The notes below the pieces were generated by a model, which worked only from the letters and a program-made list of their open reading frames with translations, made no database searches and was not told the DNA's origin. The position numbers were made by a program, and so were the translations under genes. Positions 16,127 through 24,391 of a stretch of 49,815 nucleotides of DNA are shown here, piece by piece; within the stretch, counting starts at the first letter, position 1; every line of letters starts with the position of its first letter. This DNA comes from CAG-238 sp963601575 (lineage in GTDB: Bacteria > Bacillota > Clostridia > Peptostreptococcales > Anaerovoracaceae), in assembly GCA_963601575.1 (NCBI GenBank), contig CAVCFO010000011.1, positions 1-49,815 of the forward strand, in the 5' to 3' direction.

Positions 16127-18090
16127 ATCATGTTTTTTATATAGCTTCTTAAGGTGTCCTTAAAAAGCTCGTCCCCCATTCTAATGTAAGTTTCGGCAAG
16201 AATGTGAAAATAGTCATTTGATACAAACTGCATACTCATGCTGTCAGTATAAGACTTAAACTGTGCCTGAAAATATGGGCGCAAGGAGTAGTATTCCATG
16301 CGTATAATATCAGGGAATGTCTTCGGCAATTTCCAGCAGACCTCGATAAGAAGTTTGAGCTTTTTTCGTATATTTTTGTCACTCTTCCCGTCAAAATACA
16401 GAAGGATTTCCTCATATGAAGAAATTTTTTGGAGCTTCGCCAAAATCTTTCTGTCGATTTCAAGAAAAACCTTATCTCTCAAATATAGATATTTTCTCAT
16501 ATCATACTGGGCTGCTTCATACTTAGCTTGCAGAGACAATATATGCTTTTCGTTAAGCGATATATCTTCTGATGCTGAAAAGGAAAAGATGCGGTCTTCC
16601 CGCGAGGTCAGAATGTAGCAGGTTCCGGGCATTCCGTTTCTTGCGGTGCGCCCTATAAGCTGCTTTTCTGCACGGGTAGATCCTAGTCTTTCAGCGAGTA
16701 TGACGACAAGCCCTGTCTTTGCGTTTTCCGATACAACAATATCGACCCCCCTCCCTACTATTTTATTGGAAATGAGGACGGTGTTTTTAGTCTTTAGCTT
16801 CTCAAGTAGTTTTGCCTCATTTTCAAGCGTTGTGTTGTCTAAGATGTATACTTCTTTTCCCTCAAATCCTAAAATACATTCATAGACCTTGCGGCTTCTC
16901 TTGTCTGAACCTGTTGCGATTAGAATAGGCGCAGTGTATTCGGATAAGAGGTCCTTAATTCTTTCTATCCGGTCTGCGTCGCACTTAAAGTATTCATAGT
17001 ATTCTTTTCTGTTTACCTTAAAATGCGGGGACTGGGTTTTTACTGCCTTTCCAAGAAGATTTCCAAAGTCGTATGGCACATAGCTTGCGGTCCCGGATAT
17101 TCCGGTGACGGTCTTAAATAGCGAGAAAAAGACCGAATATGAAATTGAGTTCTCAAGTAGAAACTTGCCCCGTATTGGAAGATCCTCTTTTATCTCAAGT
17201 GCTGTCTGAACGCATATATCATAGTAGCAGTCAATTCCTACACGCCCTGAATTTTGGTCTATCAGGAGAATCTCACCGTCTTTTATGAAATAGTCGATGT
17301 CCCGCTCAAGAAAGAAAATTGCCTGAAGGCAGGATCTTACTGCTTCCATGAAAAGCCTGTTTTCGGTGATACCGGGAATAAGGGTGTTCAGCTTCTCATA
17401 GCCGCGCTGAGTAAGTGAGGCGTAGCTATATGGAATATCAAGGATAACATCAGCCTCATATTGCATATCAAACAGCTCAACTTCCATCTTTGATGCGTTT
17501 GTCCTTTTAACAGGAAGAAGCATCGTGCAAAACTCGTAAGCTGCGCGGTATACTTCTTTCGGCGGGATGATATTATGTCCGCCTGTTGCAACAGCAAAAG
17601 TGTTTGAAGCAGACTCTACAAGTACATAGTCGATCTCGTCAACAAGTGCAACATCATAATTTGGCTCAATGCCCCTAAGATAGTCAAATACAAGGGTCTG
17701 AGAATATATGTATATAATGTCTGAAAGCTCGTAGAGATCCTCTGCTGCGCCGTGGGGGCCGAGGATAAGGCAGGGCTTTTTATTTAGTGCCTTGTAAATA
17801 CCTCTTGCATACTCAAAATCACGCTTTACGAGGTAATCGTTTGTCGAAATCACATAGACCTTGCGATTGTCGCGTAAAAAAAGCATCGCAGCGAGTATTA
17901 TTACAAGTGTCTTGCCACCGCCTGTTACAAGATTTACGACATTCTCTTTGTAAAGGCTCTTTGCGGCATTTATCTGCTCGTCATATAGCCTAAGACCTGT
18001 TACTTCTTCTATCAGATCCACGCATTCTGAAACTACTTCAGAGGAGAGCGTTTTCTTATCTTTAGAGTGATATTCTTTTAGCTTTGCCAT
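16123..18090 (-). CDS. SecA-like preprotein translocase ATPase (accessory, SecA2-like)
   Basis: The 655-residue protein keeps the SecA motor: Walker A VTGGGKT (55-61), STNDYLVKRD (82-91), DEIDYVLVESA (151-161), GISGTAS and in the second ATPase domain GRGVDIVV and GRTARNG. It is much shorter than housekeeping SecA (about 800-900) and lacks the C-terminal zinc motif. I take the ATG at 18090, which has TGAGGA upstream and lies 5 bases past the radical SAM stop; the frame's longer start overlaps that gene. No SecY homologue is in the window, so it must use the general translocon or another exporter. Its location next to the repeat protein suggests a dedicated motor, as in SecA2 loci. Confidence 0.88.
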   Translation of the reverse strand: MAKLKEYHSKDKKTLSSEVVSECVDLIEEVTGLRLYDEQINAAKSLYKENVVNLVTGGGKTLVIILAAMLFLRDNRKVYVISTNDYLVKRDFEYARGIYKALNKKPCLILGPHGAAEDLYELSDIIYIYSQTLVFDYLRGIEPNYDVALVDEIDYVLVESASNTFAVATGGHNIIPPKEVYRAAYEFCTMLLPVKRTNASKMEVELFDMQYEADVILDIPYSYASLTQRGYEKLNTLIPGITENRLFMEAVRSCLQAIFFLERDIDYFIKDGEILLIDQNSGRVGIDCYYDICVQTALEIKEDLPIRGKFLLENSISYSVFFSLFKTVTGISGTASYVPYDFGNLLGKAVKTQSPHFKVNRKEYYEYFKCDADRIERIKDLLSEYTAPILIATGSDKRSRKVYECILGFEGKEVYILDNTTLENEAKLLEKLKTKNTVLISNKIVGRGVDIVVSENAKTGLVVILAERLGSTRAEKQLIGRTARNGMPGTCYILTSREDRIFSFSASEDISLNEKHILSLQAKYEAAQYDMRKYLYLRDKVFLEIDRKILAKLQKISSYEEILLYFDGKSDKNIRKKLKLLIEVCWKLPKTFPDIIRMEYYSLRPYFQAQFKSYTDSMSMQFVSNDYFHILAETYIRMGDELFKDTLRSYIKNMI

Positions 18091-18094
18091 AAAA

Positions 18095-19117
18095 TTATTC
18101 CTCACAAGTAGAATTTGCTTTCTTCTCACAAGTAGAACCGGATTGCCCTATCAAAAACTGCTGCTTTTTGAGAAATCCAAGGCATCCGCCTTGACATGAG
18201 CCTGTGTTCTTGTGGTAGCAACCATTGCATCTTTCATCCATTGAGACCGGATGAAGCGGGTTGTCTATGTAGTTGCTAAAGAATGTATATGCGTGATACG
18301 GGATGTTAAACTCCTGCATAAACGGATATGTAAGGCTCTCTGATATAACGGCGGTGCAGCGAAGAAGCCTAAGCGATGGAAGCACCTCTACCTTTGGAGA
18401 GCAATTTGCGCAGCTAAAGATTTCGATTTCTACGCCTTTTTCATCGGCGAGCGCGGTATATTCGCTTAAGACCTCAAGCCATTGACACGCAGGAATGCAT
18501 GTGCAGCCTGTCTTTATCCCGCAGCTACGCTTTGCAAGCTCTCTTGTAAGTGAAAAAAGAACATCTTGGATAGATCTAAGATATTCTTCTGAAGTATCGG
18601 GGTCTTCGTATGATACAGGTGTAAGCTCTGCGTAGACCTTAGTAAAGGCATATTCCTCAATTACAGGGAAAATGTACGAATAGTCAAAGTCCTTATCACA
18701 AAGCGTGATGCCAAGTTCAATCGGAATGCCCTTTATTCTGAGCGCTCTGATGTTTTCCAGAACCCGCTTGAAATTCTCAGATCCTATTTCTTCAGGCGGT
18801 TTTAAGTCAAGCCGCACTGTAAAGCGCGTGTCAACAAGGGCCTTGATATGCTCGTCTATTAAAATGCCGTTTGTATAAAGCCTTACTTCGTTTGCCTGAT
18901 TTCTTAGCTTAATAAAGTAAAGAAAGTCATCAATAAGCGGGTGCATGAGAGGTTCTCCCCCCTTTATTCCAAGAGTGTCTTCCCCTATCCACTTAACGGC
19001 CTCGGAAAAGTCGTAAAATGTCATATCGCATTCTTCAGGGAATACCTTGCGAACCTTTTTCATGTGACAGTATTTACAGTTTAGACTGCATTTTGTCGTT
19101 ATGATGATGTTTGGCAT
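18095..19117 (-). CDS. Radical SAM enzyme with C-terminal Cys-rich region
   Basis: The 340-residue enzyme begins almost at the cluster motif CSLNCKYC (Cys10, 14, 17), followed by the SAM-binding GIKGGEPLMHP. It has no N-terminal extension. The second half has many cysteines (GCTCIPAC, FSCANC, LRC, RCNGC, GSCQGGC), suggesting auxiliary Fe-S clusters of SPASM or twitch type. The last residues STCEKKANSTCEE derive from a 13-base direct repeat. The ATG touches the stop of the 550-residue enzyme (TAAATG, no gap). It differs from the two SPASM paralogues and probably does a separate reaction on the same substrate. Confidence 0.88.
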   Translation of the reverse strand: MPNIIITTKCSLNCKYCHMKKVRKVFPEECDMTFYDFSEAVKWIGEDTLGIKGGEPLMHPLIDDFLYFIKLRNQANEVRLYTNGILIDEHIKALVDTRFTVRLDLKPPEEIGSENFKRVLENIRALRIKGIPIELGITLCDKDFDYSYIFPVIEEYAFTKVYAELTPVSYEDPDTSEEYLRSIQDVLFSLTRELAKRSCGIKTGCTCIPACQWLEVLSEYTALADEKGVEIEIFSCANCSPKVEVLPSLRLLRCTAVISESLTYPFMQEFNIPYHAYTFFSNYIDNPLHPVSMDERCNGCYHKNTGSCQGGCLGFLKKQQFLIGQSGSTCEKKANSTCEE

Positions 19118-20770
19118 TTACTTTTCTCCCCTCTTTCTTTTCTCAAATTCCTCCCGTAAAACTTCAAAGCGCGTGTCATCTAGCGCGCCAATATCGCATC
19201 TTCGAATCGAGTAGACAGGCAGGACAAACCTTGACAGTCTGTCCGGGTTATTGAATAGCCGAAATACCTCAAAATTTTCATCCTCAAGCGATTTTTTGAA
19301 GGTGTATGAGACTTCATCCCTTGGGATGCCTACATAGTCTAAAAAGTCCTGAATTTCGCTTGGAAGAAGACTGTTATTTTCAATAATAAAGCGCTTAAGA
19401 AGCGGGTTTGCATCGTCTATAGTAAGATCTGCTAATGCGCTATATGCTGCGGTGAGATTTGCGCGGAAAAGATTGCATGATGCTGCATCTATTTCTGCTG
19501 CGGAGCCGCATTTCATGATGTCGTTTTCAGGGCAGCCTCCTGTGCAGTAGTCAAAGAGAGTGCAACTTTCGCACTTTTTTAGCTTTTCTTCTCGTTCGTC
19601 CTGATATCTTATAAATGAAGGACTATTAAATACTGAGTAAAGCGAGTCAATGTCGTGCAAATTTCCAAGCAAATACTTATCCGGAAAGTCTCCATCGCAA
19701 GGATATATATTTCCGTTTACATTTATCGAAAGCCAGCGTTCATCCGTGCAAGAAAAAGCATGATGACAGCACTGCCCAAGCCCTGTAAGCAGAAGTGATA
19801 TATACATTGATGCGTGCCTATCGTAGCTTGCGCTCTTATCTCTCGCCCAGTATCTAAAGTAGTTTTCTGCTTCCTGCTCGTATGCACTAAGCTCGTTGTT
19901 ATTAACTGCATATTTTGTTGTCTCAGCTTCGTTTGTCGCAAAGGCGAGATTTAGACTGGCGTTTATTTCGCGTGTTTTATAAAAGTCATATATCCTTTGC
20001 ATATCGGGATAGCTTTCGTTTGTCAGAACATCAATTACGCCAAAACTTGCGCCTTTTTCCTTTATCTTTTCCATGTTTTTTAGGACTTTTTCTTCCTCGC
20101 CATGCGAAAAGCGCAGGCTTTCATGAAGCGCATTATATGATATTCCGATCCCTATATTATTTCGCAGGAGAATGTCTATAAATTCGTCTGTAAGCAGCGT
20201 TCCGTTTGTCTGCACGCACAGGCGAATATCGGAATAAGGATACTTCGGGATTATGTCTTCGGCTATACGCCTAAAGTATTCTGCTCCTGCAAGGGTCGGC
20301 TCTCCGCCGTGGAGTATAAGCTCTACTGACCTTGAATATGATGCTGCCATAGAAATGATCTTTTCTACATTTTCAAGACTCATATAGCTGAGGTGCGAAA
20401 GATCGCGTCTGAAGTCGCTGTCATAGCAGTAGCTACAGTTTAGGTTGCATCTTGCCGTAAGCTTTAAGATTATCGTAAGCTCGTCCTTACTTTGCCTTGG
20501 AATTAAGTAAAACTTTCTCTTAAGTGCTTCGCAAAGTGCAGCACGCGCATCGTCTGTAAGTAGAATTAGGCTTACATAAGGATAGCTTCGCTCTATAACT
20601 ACTTCAGAGCATTGTGCTTCTACTTCAGAGAATAAATGCTCGTAGTTTGCAATATTATCAAGGCTAAACAGCTTTAGCCTTATTATGTATGGATCGCCTG
20701 CGCTTTCTCTTATGTCTACTACTTCGCAGCCTCCAATCTTTAAGATTTCACTTATGAGGTTTACTTCCAC
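19118..20770 (-). CDS. Radical SAM/SPASM peptide-modifying enzyme (copy 2)
   Basis: A 550-residue paralogue of the 581-residue enzyme at 9573-11318 with the same plan: N-terminal alpha/beta domain (1-95), CNLNCSYC (Cys108, 112, 115), HGGEPTLAG, SPASM cysteines in CCHHAFSC, IYPCDGD, CESC, FDYCTGGCP and a late SCN, then a helical tail with LLPSEIQDFLDY matching VLPGEIQSLVKF in copy 1. The start overlaps the preceding gene by 10 bases. Two such enzymes in one unit suggest two related sites or residues of the same repeat. Confidence 0.92.
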   Translation of the reverse strand: MEVNLISEILKIGGCEVVDIRESAGDPYIIRLKLFSLDNIANYEHLFSEVEAQCSEVVIERSYPYVSLILLTDDARAALCEALKRKFYLIPRQSKDELTIILKLTARCNLNCSYCYDSDFRRDLSHLSYMSLENVEKIISMAASYSRSVELILHGGEPTLAGAEYFRRIAEDIIPKYPYSDIRLCVQTNGTLLTDEFIDILLRNNIGIGISYNALHESLRFSHGEEEKVLKNMEKIKEKGASFGVIDVLTNESYPDMQRIYDFYKTREINASLNLAFATNEAETTKYAVNNNELSAYEQEAENYFRYWARDKSASYDRHASMYISLLLTGLGQCCHHAFSCTDERWLSINVNGNIYPCDGDFPDKYLLGNLHDIDSLYSVFNSPSFIRYQDEREEKLKKCESCTLFDYCTGGCPENDIMKCGSAAEIDAASCNLFRANLTAAYSALADLTIDDANPLLKRFIIENNSLLPSEIQDFLDYVGIPRDEVSYTFKKSLEDENFEVFRLFNNPDRLSRFVLPVYSIRRCDIGALDDTRFEVLREEFEKRKRGEK

Positions 20771-21495
20771 GGTTCTCTCCCCTTTATAAAGCGCGAACGC
20801 CCTCCAATGCAGTATGGCTGGTTCCAGACATTAAATGTCTCGCCTGCTGCATCCTCTGCCTCGCTTCTAAGCTCGTCGAAAAGATGCCAGTATATGTCCG
20901 GGGTGAAGTCGGTAGAAAGGCAAACAAACACATAATCAAAGTCTATCTCAAGTAGTTTCTCTGACGATTTTATAAGCGAGTCTTGATCTGCTATGAAGCA
21001 CAGCTCCTTAAGATTATCGTCTGAAAAGCGCGCTGATTTTTCATTTCTAAGCCACTGGTAGCGATAAAGCTTCCTGTTATAGCCAAGGTAATAGACCCAG
21101 TTTGAAAGATCCGCAAGCTGATAATGCTCAAGTTCATAGATCCCGTGGTCGTAATATATGTCGTGGTGGTGGTCTATGTTATATACATTAAGCATCTCAA
21201 AGGCTTGCTCTTGTCTTTGGCAAAGAAGCTCAAGTATCATGTCATGCTCTTTTGCAAACAGTACATTCTCCTTTGGAAGCGTAGCTACATTCTTTACAAC
21301 AAGTTCTTTACATAACTCGTATTTTTCCTTGCTATATGAAAGGTATTTTCCAAACCCCATTTCTTCTCTGATAATCTCCCAAAAGTTACCCTCTCGAAAG
21401 CCTTCTGTGCCTACAAGGTCGTTATATAGGTTAATGCAGTCGCCTACGATATAGTCCATATCGACGGAAAGCACATTCTTTATACTATTTGGCAT
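20761..21495 (-). CDS. UPF0489-like protein, candidate peptide arginase
   Basis: The 244-residue protein has signatures of the UPF0489/arginase-like fold: an early D-x-D strand (LSVDMDY, Asp12 and Asp14), the metal-binding D-x-H-x-D type motif NIDHHHDIYY (Asp108, His110, Asp112) and a late strand CLSTDFTPD. Characterised UPF0489 members include OspR of the landornamide pathway, which converts peptide Arg to ornithine. In this locus the Arg-containing repeat protein would be a fitting target (inference). It overlaps the radical SAM gene by 10 bases, and AGAGAG is a weak ribosome binding site. Family assignment rests on motif order, not a search. Confidence 0.6.
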   Translation of the reverse strand: MPNSIKNVLSVDMDYIVGDCINLYNDLVGTEGFREGNFWEIIREEMGFGKYLSYSKEKYELCKELVVKNVATLPKENVLFAKEHDMILELLCQRQEQAFEMLNVYNIDHHHDIYYDHGIYELEHYQLADLSNWVYYLGYNRKLYRYQWLRNEKSARFSDDNLKELCFIADQDSLIKSSEKLLEIDFDYVFVCLSTDFTPDIYWHLFDELRSEAEDAAGETFNVWNQPYCIGGRSRFIKGREPWK

Positions 21496-21514
21496 AGTTT
21501 TTTTCTCTCTTTTC

Positions 21515-22096
21515 TTAGCTACTTAGCCACGAAGTATCAGATAGCATTTCTTCTACGGTCATTTCCGTAAGGGGAAGGCCGTAAAGCGCATTGTTATCCT
21601 TAAGATAGATGACGCAGCACTCGGTTATATATTCGTCATACTGCTTGTAATAGTCATCAAAAGACGACTCTGCAATTTCTTCTTCGACGCCATCATACTT
21701 AATGAAAAAGCTTGTCTTTGTATCAATGTTTGCAAAACAAGCATGGCACAGCTCGTGAAGTGCATACTCGCATTCTTCAAGGTAGATCATGCGCTTCTTA
21801 ATGTCGGTAAGTCCCGACACATCAGCATCTTCGAGGCTATATATATCTTCTATCTGCTCGCTTATTACTTTTACCTGCCAACCTTCGGTTATGAGCTTTT
21901 CCTGATACATCGCAGGCAGAAGCAAGAAGTCATTGTTTACCGCCTTTATGTCGCTTGGAGATCCTGTTATGACAATTCCGCATGAGTCTCTTGTTGCAAA
22001 GAACAGGGGAAGCGCTATAAGAAGGGCGAGGATAATTGCAATTAAAATGCGTAGCCAAAGGCTAATCGGATGCGCCCTTAAAGAATTTGTATTCAT
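21515..22096 (-). CDS. Membrane-anchored putative zinc metalloprotease (HExxH)
   Basis: The 193-residue protein has an N-terminal membrane segment (about 13-34) and an outward polar domain with HELCH (His114, Glu115, His118) preceded by YLEECEYAL and followed by an acidic helix DEYITECC, where Glu155 or Glu159 could be the third ligand. The arrangement recalls gluzincins of the lethal-factor-like class. Its start lies inside the end of the pilin-like gene (35-base overlap), tying it to the Tad locus, and the arginase-like gene follows after 19 bases. It could process the pilins or cleave the exported repeat protein. Function is inferred from the motif only. Confidence 0.65.
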   Translation of the reverse strand: MNTNSLRAHPISLWLRILIAIILALLIALPLFFATRDSCGIVITGSPSDIKAVNNDFLLLPAMYQEKLITEGWQVKVISEQIEDIYSLEDADVSGLTDIKKRMIYLEECEYALHELCHACFANIDTKTSFFIKYDGVEEEIAESSFDDYYKQYDEYITECCVIYLKDNNALYGLPLTEMTVEEMLSDTSWLSS

Positions 22097-22682
22097 AAGT
22101 CCCTACCTTGCATATGCTTGCTTTGTCCGTATCAAGGTTAAGAAGCCCTGTAAACCTCGGCTTTCCGGTATCTATAATGCATACCGTCGAAGGATAGTTT
22201 ATGTTTATCTGCTTTTTTTCCGAATAATTTTCGAGCCTTTCCGCATACGGCTCCGGCGCATATTCCGAAAGATTCTCTCCTCTACGGTATGAGGCATTAT
22301 CCACCTTCTTTTGTCCGTTAACATACATGCAATATTTCTCATCCTGAGAGAAGGTCATGATGATTACCGTAATATCTTCCTTAAAATATGCGCTGCCGGA
22401 GCGGAGCGCCGAGTCGAGCATAAGGCTTTTCTTTACGACTTCCATGGCCTTGTGCGCCGCAATATCGTTTCTGAACTTGATGAATCCGTTAGCGAAATTT
22501 TGCATATCAAATGTAAGCTCCGCGTCGCCCTCTTCGCGATAAAGTGCCGCTGTAGCGGCAGCCTCCTCCGCGACATTATATACAAAGTTTTGCTGCCTTT
22601 GCATAAGATTTATATCGCTTTGGAATACAACGAACAGCATGCACAAGATAATCATGGCAACGCCCATAATAAAGTTTTTCAT
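22062..22682 (-). CDS. TadE/TadF-like pilin-related protein (locus A)
   Basis: A 206-residue protein with an N-terminal hydrophobic segment (about 4-20) and a long outside domain, like the pseudopilins of Tad systems. AGGAG stands five bases before the ATG at 22682; a GTG two codons earlier also fits. The first 30 residues match a truncated reading frame at the end of locus B (31087-31185), which identifies the latter as its remnant. It follows the shorter pilin-related gene by 8 bases. Confidence 0.7.
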   Translation of the reverse strand: MKNFIMGVAMIILCMLFVVFQSDINLMQRQQNFVYNVAEEAAATAALYREEGDAELTFDMQNFANGFIKFRNDIAAHKAMEVVKKSLMLDSALRSGSAYFKEDITVIIMTFSQDEKYCMYVNGQKKVDNASYRRGENLSEYAPEPYAERLENYSEKKQININYPSTVCIIDTGKPRFTGLLNLDTDKASICKVGTYEYKFFKGASD

Positions 22683-22690
22683 ATGCACTC

Positions 22691-23089
22691 CTAAAATACA
22701 AATTCACTGGAAACATAGCCTGAGAAGGTTTTTTTCGCCTTGTTCTCATCATCGGATATTCCAAGAAATGCCGCCGTTCCCACAATGTTGTCAATCTCCA
22801 CGCTGATGGAATAATCGATAAGCTCCCCCCTCGTGACAGGAGACTTTACTCCGGAATATATGGTGATCCCGGAATCCGAGCTGAGATGAAGATCGCTCAT
22901 AAGCCTTTGGGTCAGTTCTTCTTCTATTTCATCCGAAAAGTATCCTTGCTGCTTCACCTGCTGGAGGGCGAGGGCAATGTCGTTTTGTGCAAACAAAAGC
23001 TTGTTATGCGTTCCCTGATTTACGATGAATTGTATCAAAAAAACCGAAAGTATCAGAAGCATCGCAATGCCGGAAATAAATTCTTTCAT
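22691..23089 (-). CDS. TadE-like pilin-related protein (locus A)
   Basis: The 132-residue protein begins MKEF, has one hydrophobic segment (about 5-24) and an outside domain with an EEELTQRLMSDL helix and a strand pair ending VSSEFVF. The equivalent in locus B (31112-31624) shares the beginning (IxLLxxFxxQFxxNQ) and an internal I(V/I)GAAxxLGIS motif. A minor pilin or pseudopilin that initiates or caps the fibre is the likely role. Confidence 0.72.
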   Translation of the reverse strand: MKEFISGIAMLLILSVFLIQFIVNQGTHNKLLFAQNDIALALQQVKQQGYFSDEIEEELTQRLMSDLHLSSDSGITIYSGVKSPVTRGELIDYSISVEIDNIVGTAAFLGISDDENKAKKTFSGYVSSEFVF

Positions 23090-23121
23090 TTTCTTTTCCT
23101 CTTTTGTCCTTTGGCGGGGCG

Positions 23122-23262
23122 CTAGTCAGAAAGCGCCCCGATTTGTGCCTGCATGAGATTCCTAGACGCGCTCTTTATGGACGAGTCATCTTCTCCTATG
23201 ATTATATTTCCGATGAAAAGCCCCACGATGAGCAGCCCGATGGTCGCAAGAAACTCCTTCAT
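23122..23262 (-). CDS. Short Flp-like pilin (locus A, second)
   Basis: A 46-residue peptide MKEFLATIGLLIVG...: two polar residues, a hydrophobic helix (5-21) and a short polar tail of about 25 residues. AAAGGGG precedes the ATG at 23262; the longer in-frame start at 23304 overlaps the previous gene and is unlikely. Size and shape fit Flp/Tad major pilin subunits, though the canonical Glu five residues into the hydrophobic segment is not evident. Confidence 0.65.
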   Translation of the reverse strand: MKEFLATIGLLIVGLFIGNIIIGEDDSSIKSASRNLMQAQIGALSD

Positions 23263-23296
23263 ATTCTCACCCCTTTCGATGCGATTTGCCTTTGAC

Positions 23297-23446
23297 TTAT
23301 CCATTTGTTATCATATCCGCAAATCCATCCATTTTGGTTACCGTTTCGGTGCCGACCTTTTCGGCAGGCTCTTTGAACTTGAGAAGTACGCTTACAAGCA
23401 CAACTCCCAGAATTATCCCTCCTACAATAACTAAAAATTCTTTCAT
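23297..23446 (-). CDS. Short Flp-like pilin (locus A, first)
   Basis: A 49-residue peptide MKEFLVIVGGIILGVVL... with one hydrophobic helix (4-22) and a tail containing KEPAEKVGTETV. AAGGAG is well placed before the ATG at 23446. It starts the same way (MKEFL) as the next gene, indicating duplication. With the 46-residue gene it forms the pilin pair that locus B also has (31764-31928 and 31621-31758). Confidence 0.68.
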   Translation of the reverse strand: MKEFLVIVGGIILGVVLVSVLLKFKEPAEKVGTETVTKMDGFADMITNG

Positions 23447-23471
23447 CTTTCATTCTCCTTTCTGAAAATCA

Positions 23472-24380
23472 TTAAAATATATCTCCCAGCATACTCAGCG
23501 CATCCGAGAGGACGCACACGAATACGAAGTTGAGCAAACAAATAAATCCGCAGGCAGTGGCAAGGCCATATATCAAATTCCCCTTGTTTTCTGCACTCTC
23601 CATGCCTTTCGTATATCTTTCTTCCATCATTACTTCCTGCAATGCTACGACTTGCGTCTTTAGCTCCGTCGGGTTAATTGCATCTATCTTTTCGAGAATC
23701 AGAGCAAAGGTTCTGGCATTTCGAGTATCTATCGCATCGCTAAAGTATCTAAATGCTCTTTTTCTGTCTCCCTGTCTGTAGATAGTAATAACCTTTGCGA
23801 ATATGGGCTTGAGCTTTTTTGAATTTTCCATAAGCTTTTCTAGCATGAGATCTGCCGATACGGGATCATTTTCCTGTGCAATCGCAAGATTTTTTAGGGT
23901 CGTTACGGAGTTGAAGAGTTCGCTTTCTAGGGCTTTTTTTCTCCCCACGGAAGCTTTTTCAACCAATATGACAAGAGGCGAGCGCACACCCTTGCAAAGC
24001 TCCTCTCGCGGGCTAAGCAAAAAAACAAAGCCGCCTAGGATTACTCCCGCCGACATTGCAAGAACCGGATCGCCGTCCATGAGGCCCTTTCCTCCTATGG
24101 CTAGGAATATCAATAGACATGCGGCATATAAAATAACCCTGTACTTATTTGCACCTGACTTGATTCCGAGCTTGAGGAGAAGCCTGTCCTCATCATTTGG
24201 CATATCCATATATGATCTCAGCGATCCCGCAAGATAGGCAGTTTCCTCTCTCAGAAAACCTATATATGCCCCGTAAGTTATAAATATCAGCATCATATAC
24301 ATCGGCAGGCTAGGCAGTGCTTGAAGTGCATCTATCGTAAAGTCAAATATCGATTCTTTCATCGCTAATAATACTTGCAT
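23472..24380 (-). CDS. TadC-like membrane platform protein (locus A)
   Basis: The 302-residue protein has a T2SSF-type pattern: hydrophobic segments near 20-40, two around 80-125, a long helical cytoplasmic region with TLKNLAIAQ and YRQGDRKRAFRYFSDAI, and a closing hydrophobic segment (about 270-296). TadC with TadB forms the inner-membrane platform on which the ATPase works. AGAGGAGG precedes the ATG at 24380; the longer frame overlaps tadB. Its second half is homologous to the much shorter TadC of locus B. Confidence 0.8.
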   Translation of the reverse strand: MQVLLAMKESIFDFTIDALQALPSLPMYMMLIFITYGAYIGFLREETAYLAGSLRSYMDMPNDEDRLLLKLGIKSGANKYRVILYAACLLIFLAIGGKGLMDGDPVLAMSAGVILGGFVFLLSPREELCKGVRSPLVILVEKASVGRKKALESELFNSVTTLKNLAIAQENDPVSADLMLEKLMENSKKLKPIFAKVITIYRQGDRKRAFRYFSDAIDTRNARTFALILEKIDAINPTELKTQVVALQEVMMEERYTKGMESAENKGNLIYGLATACGFICLLNFVFVCVLSDALSMLGDIF

Positions 24381-24391
24381 AAAAGCCTCCT

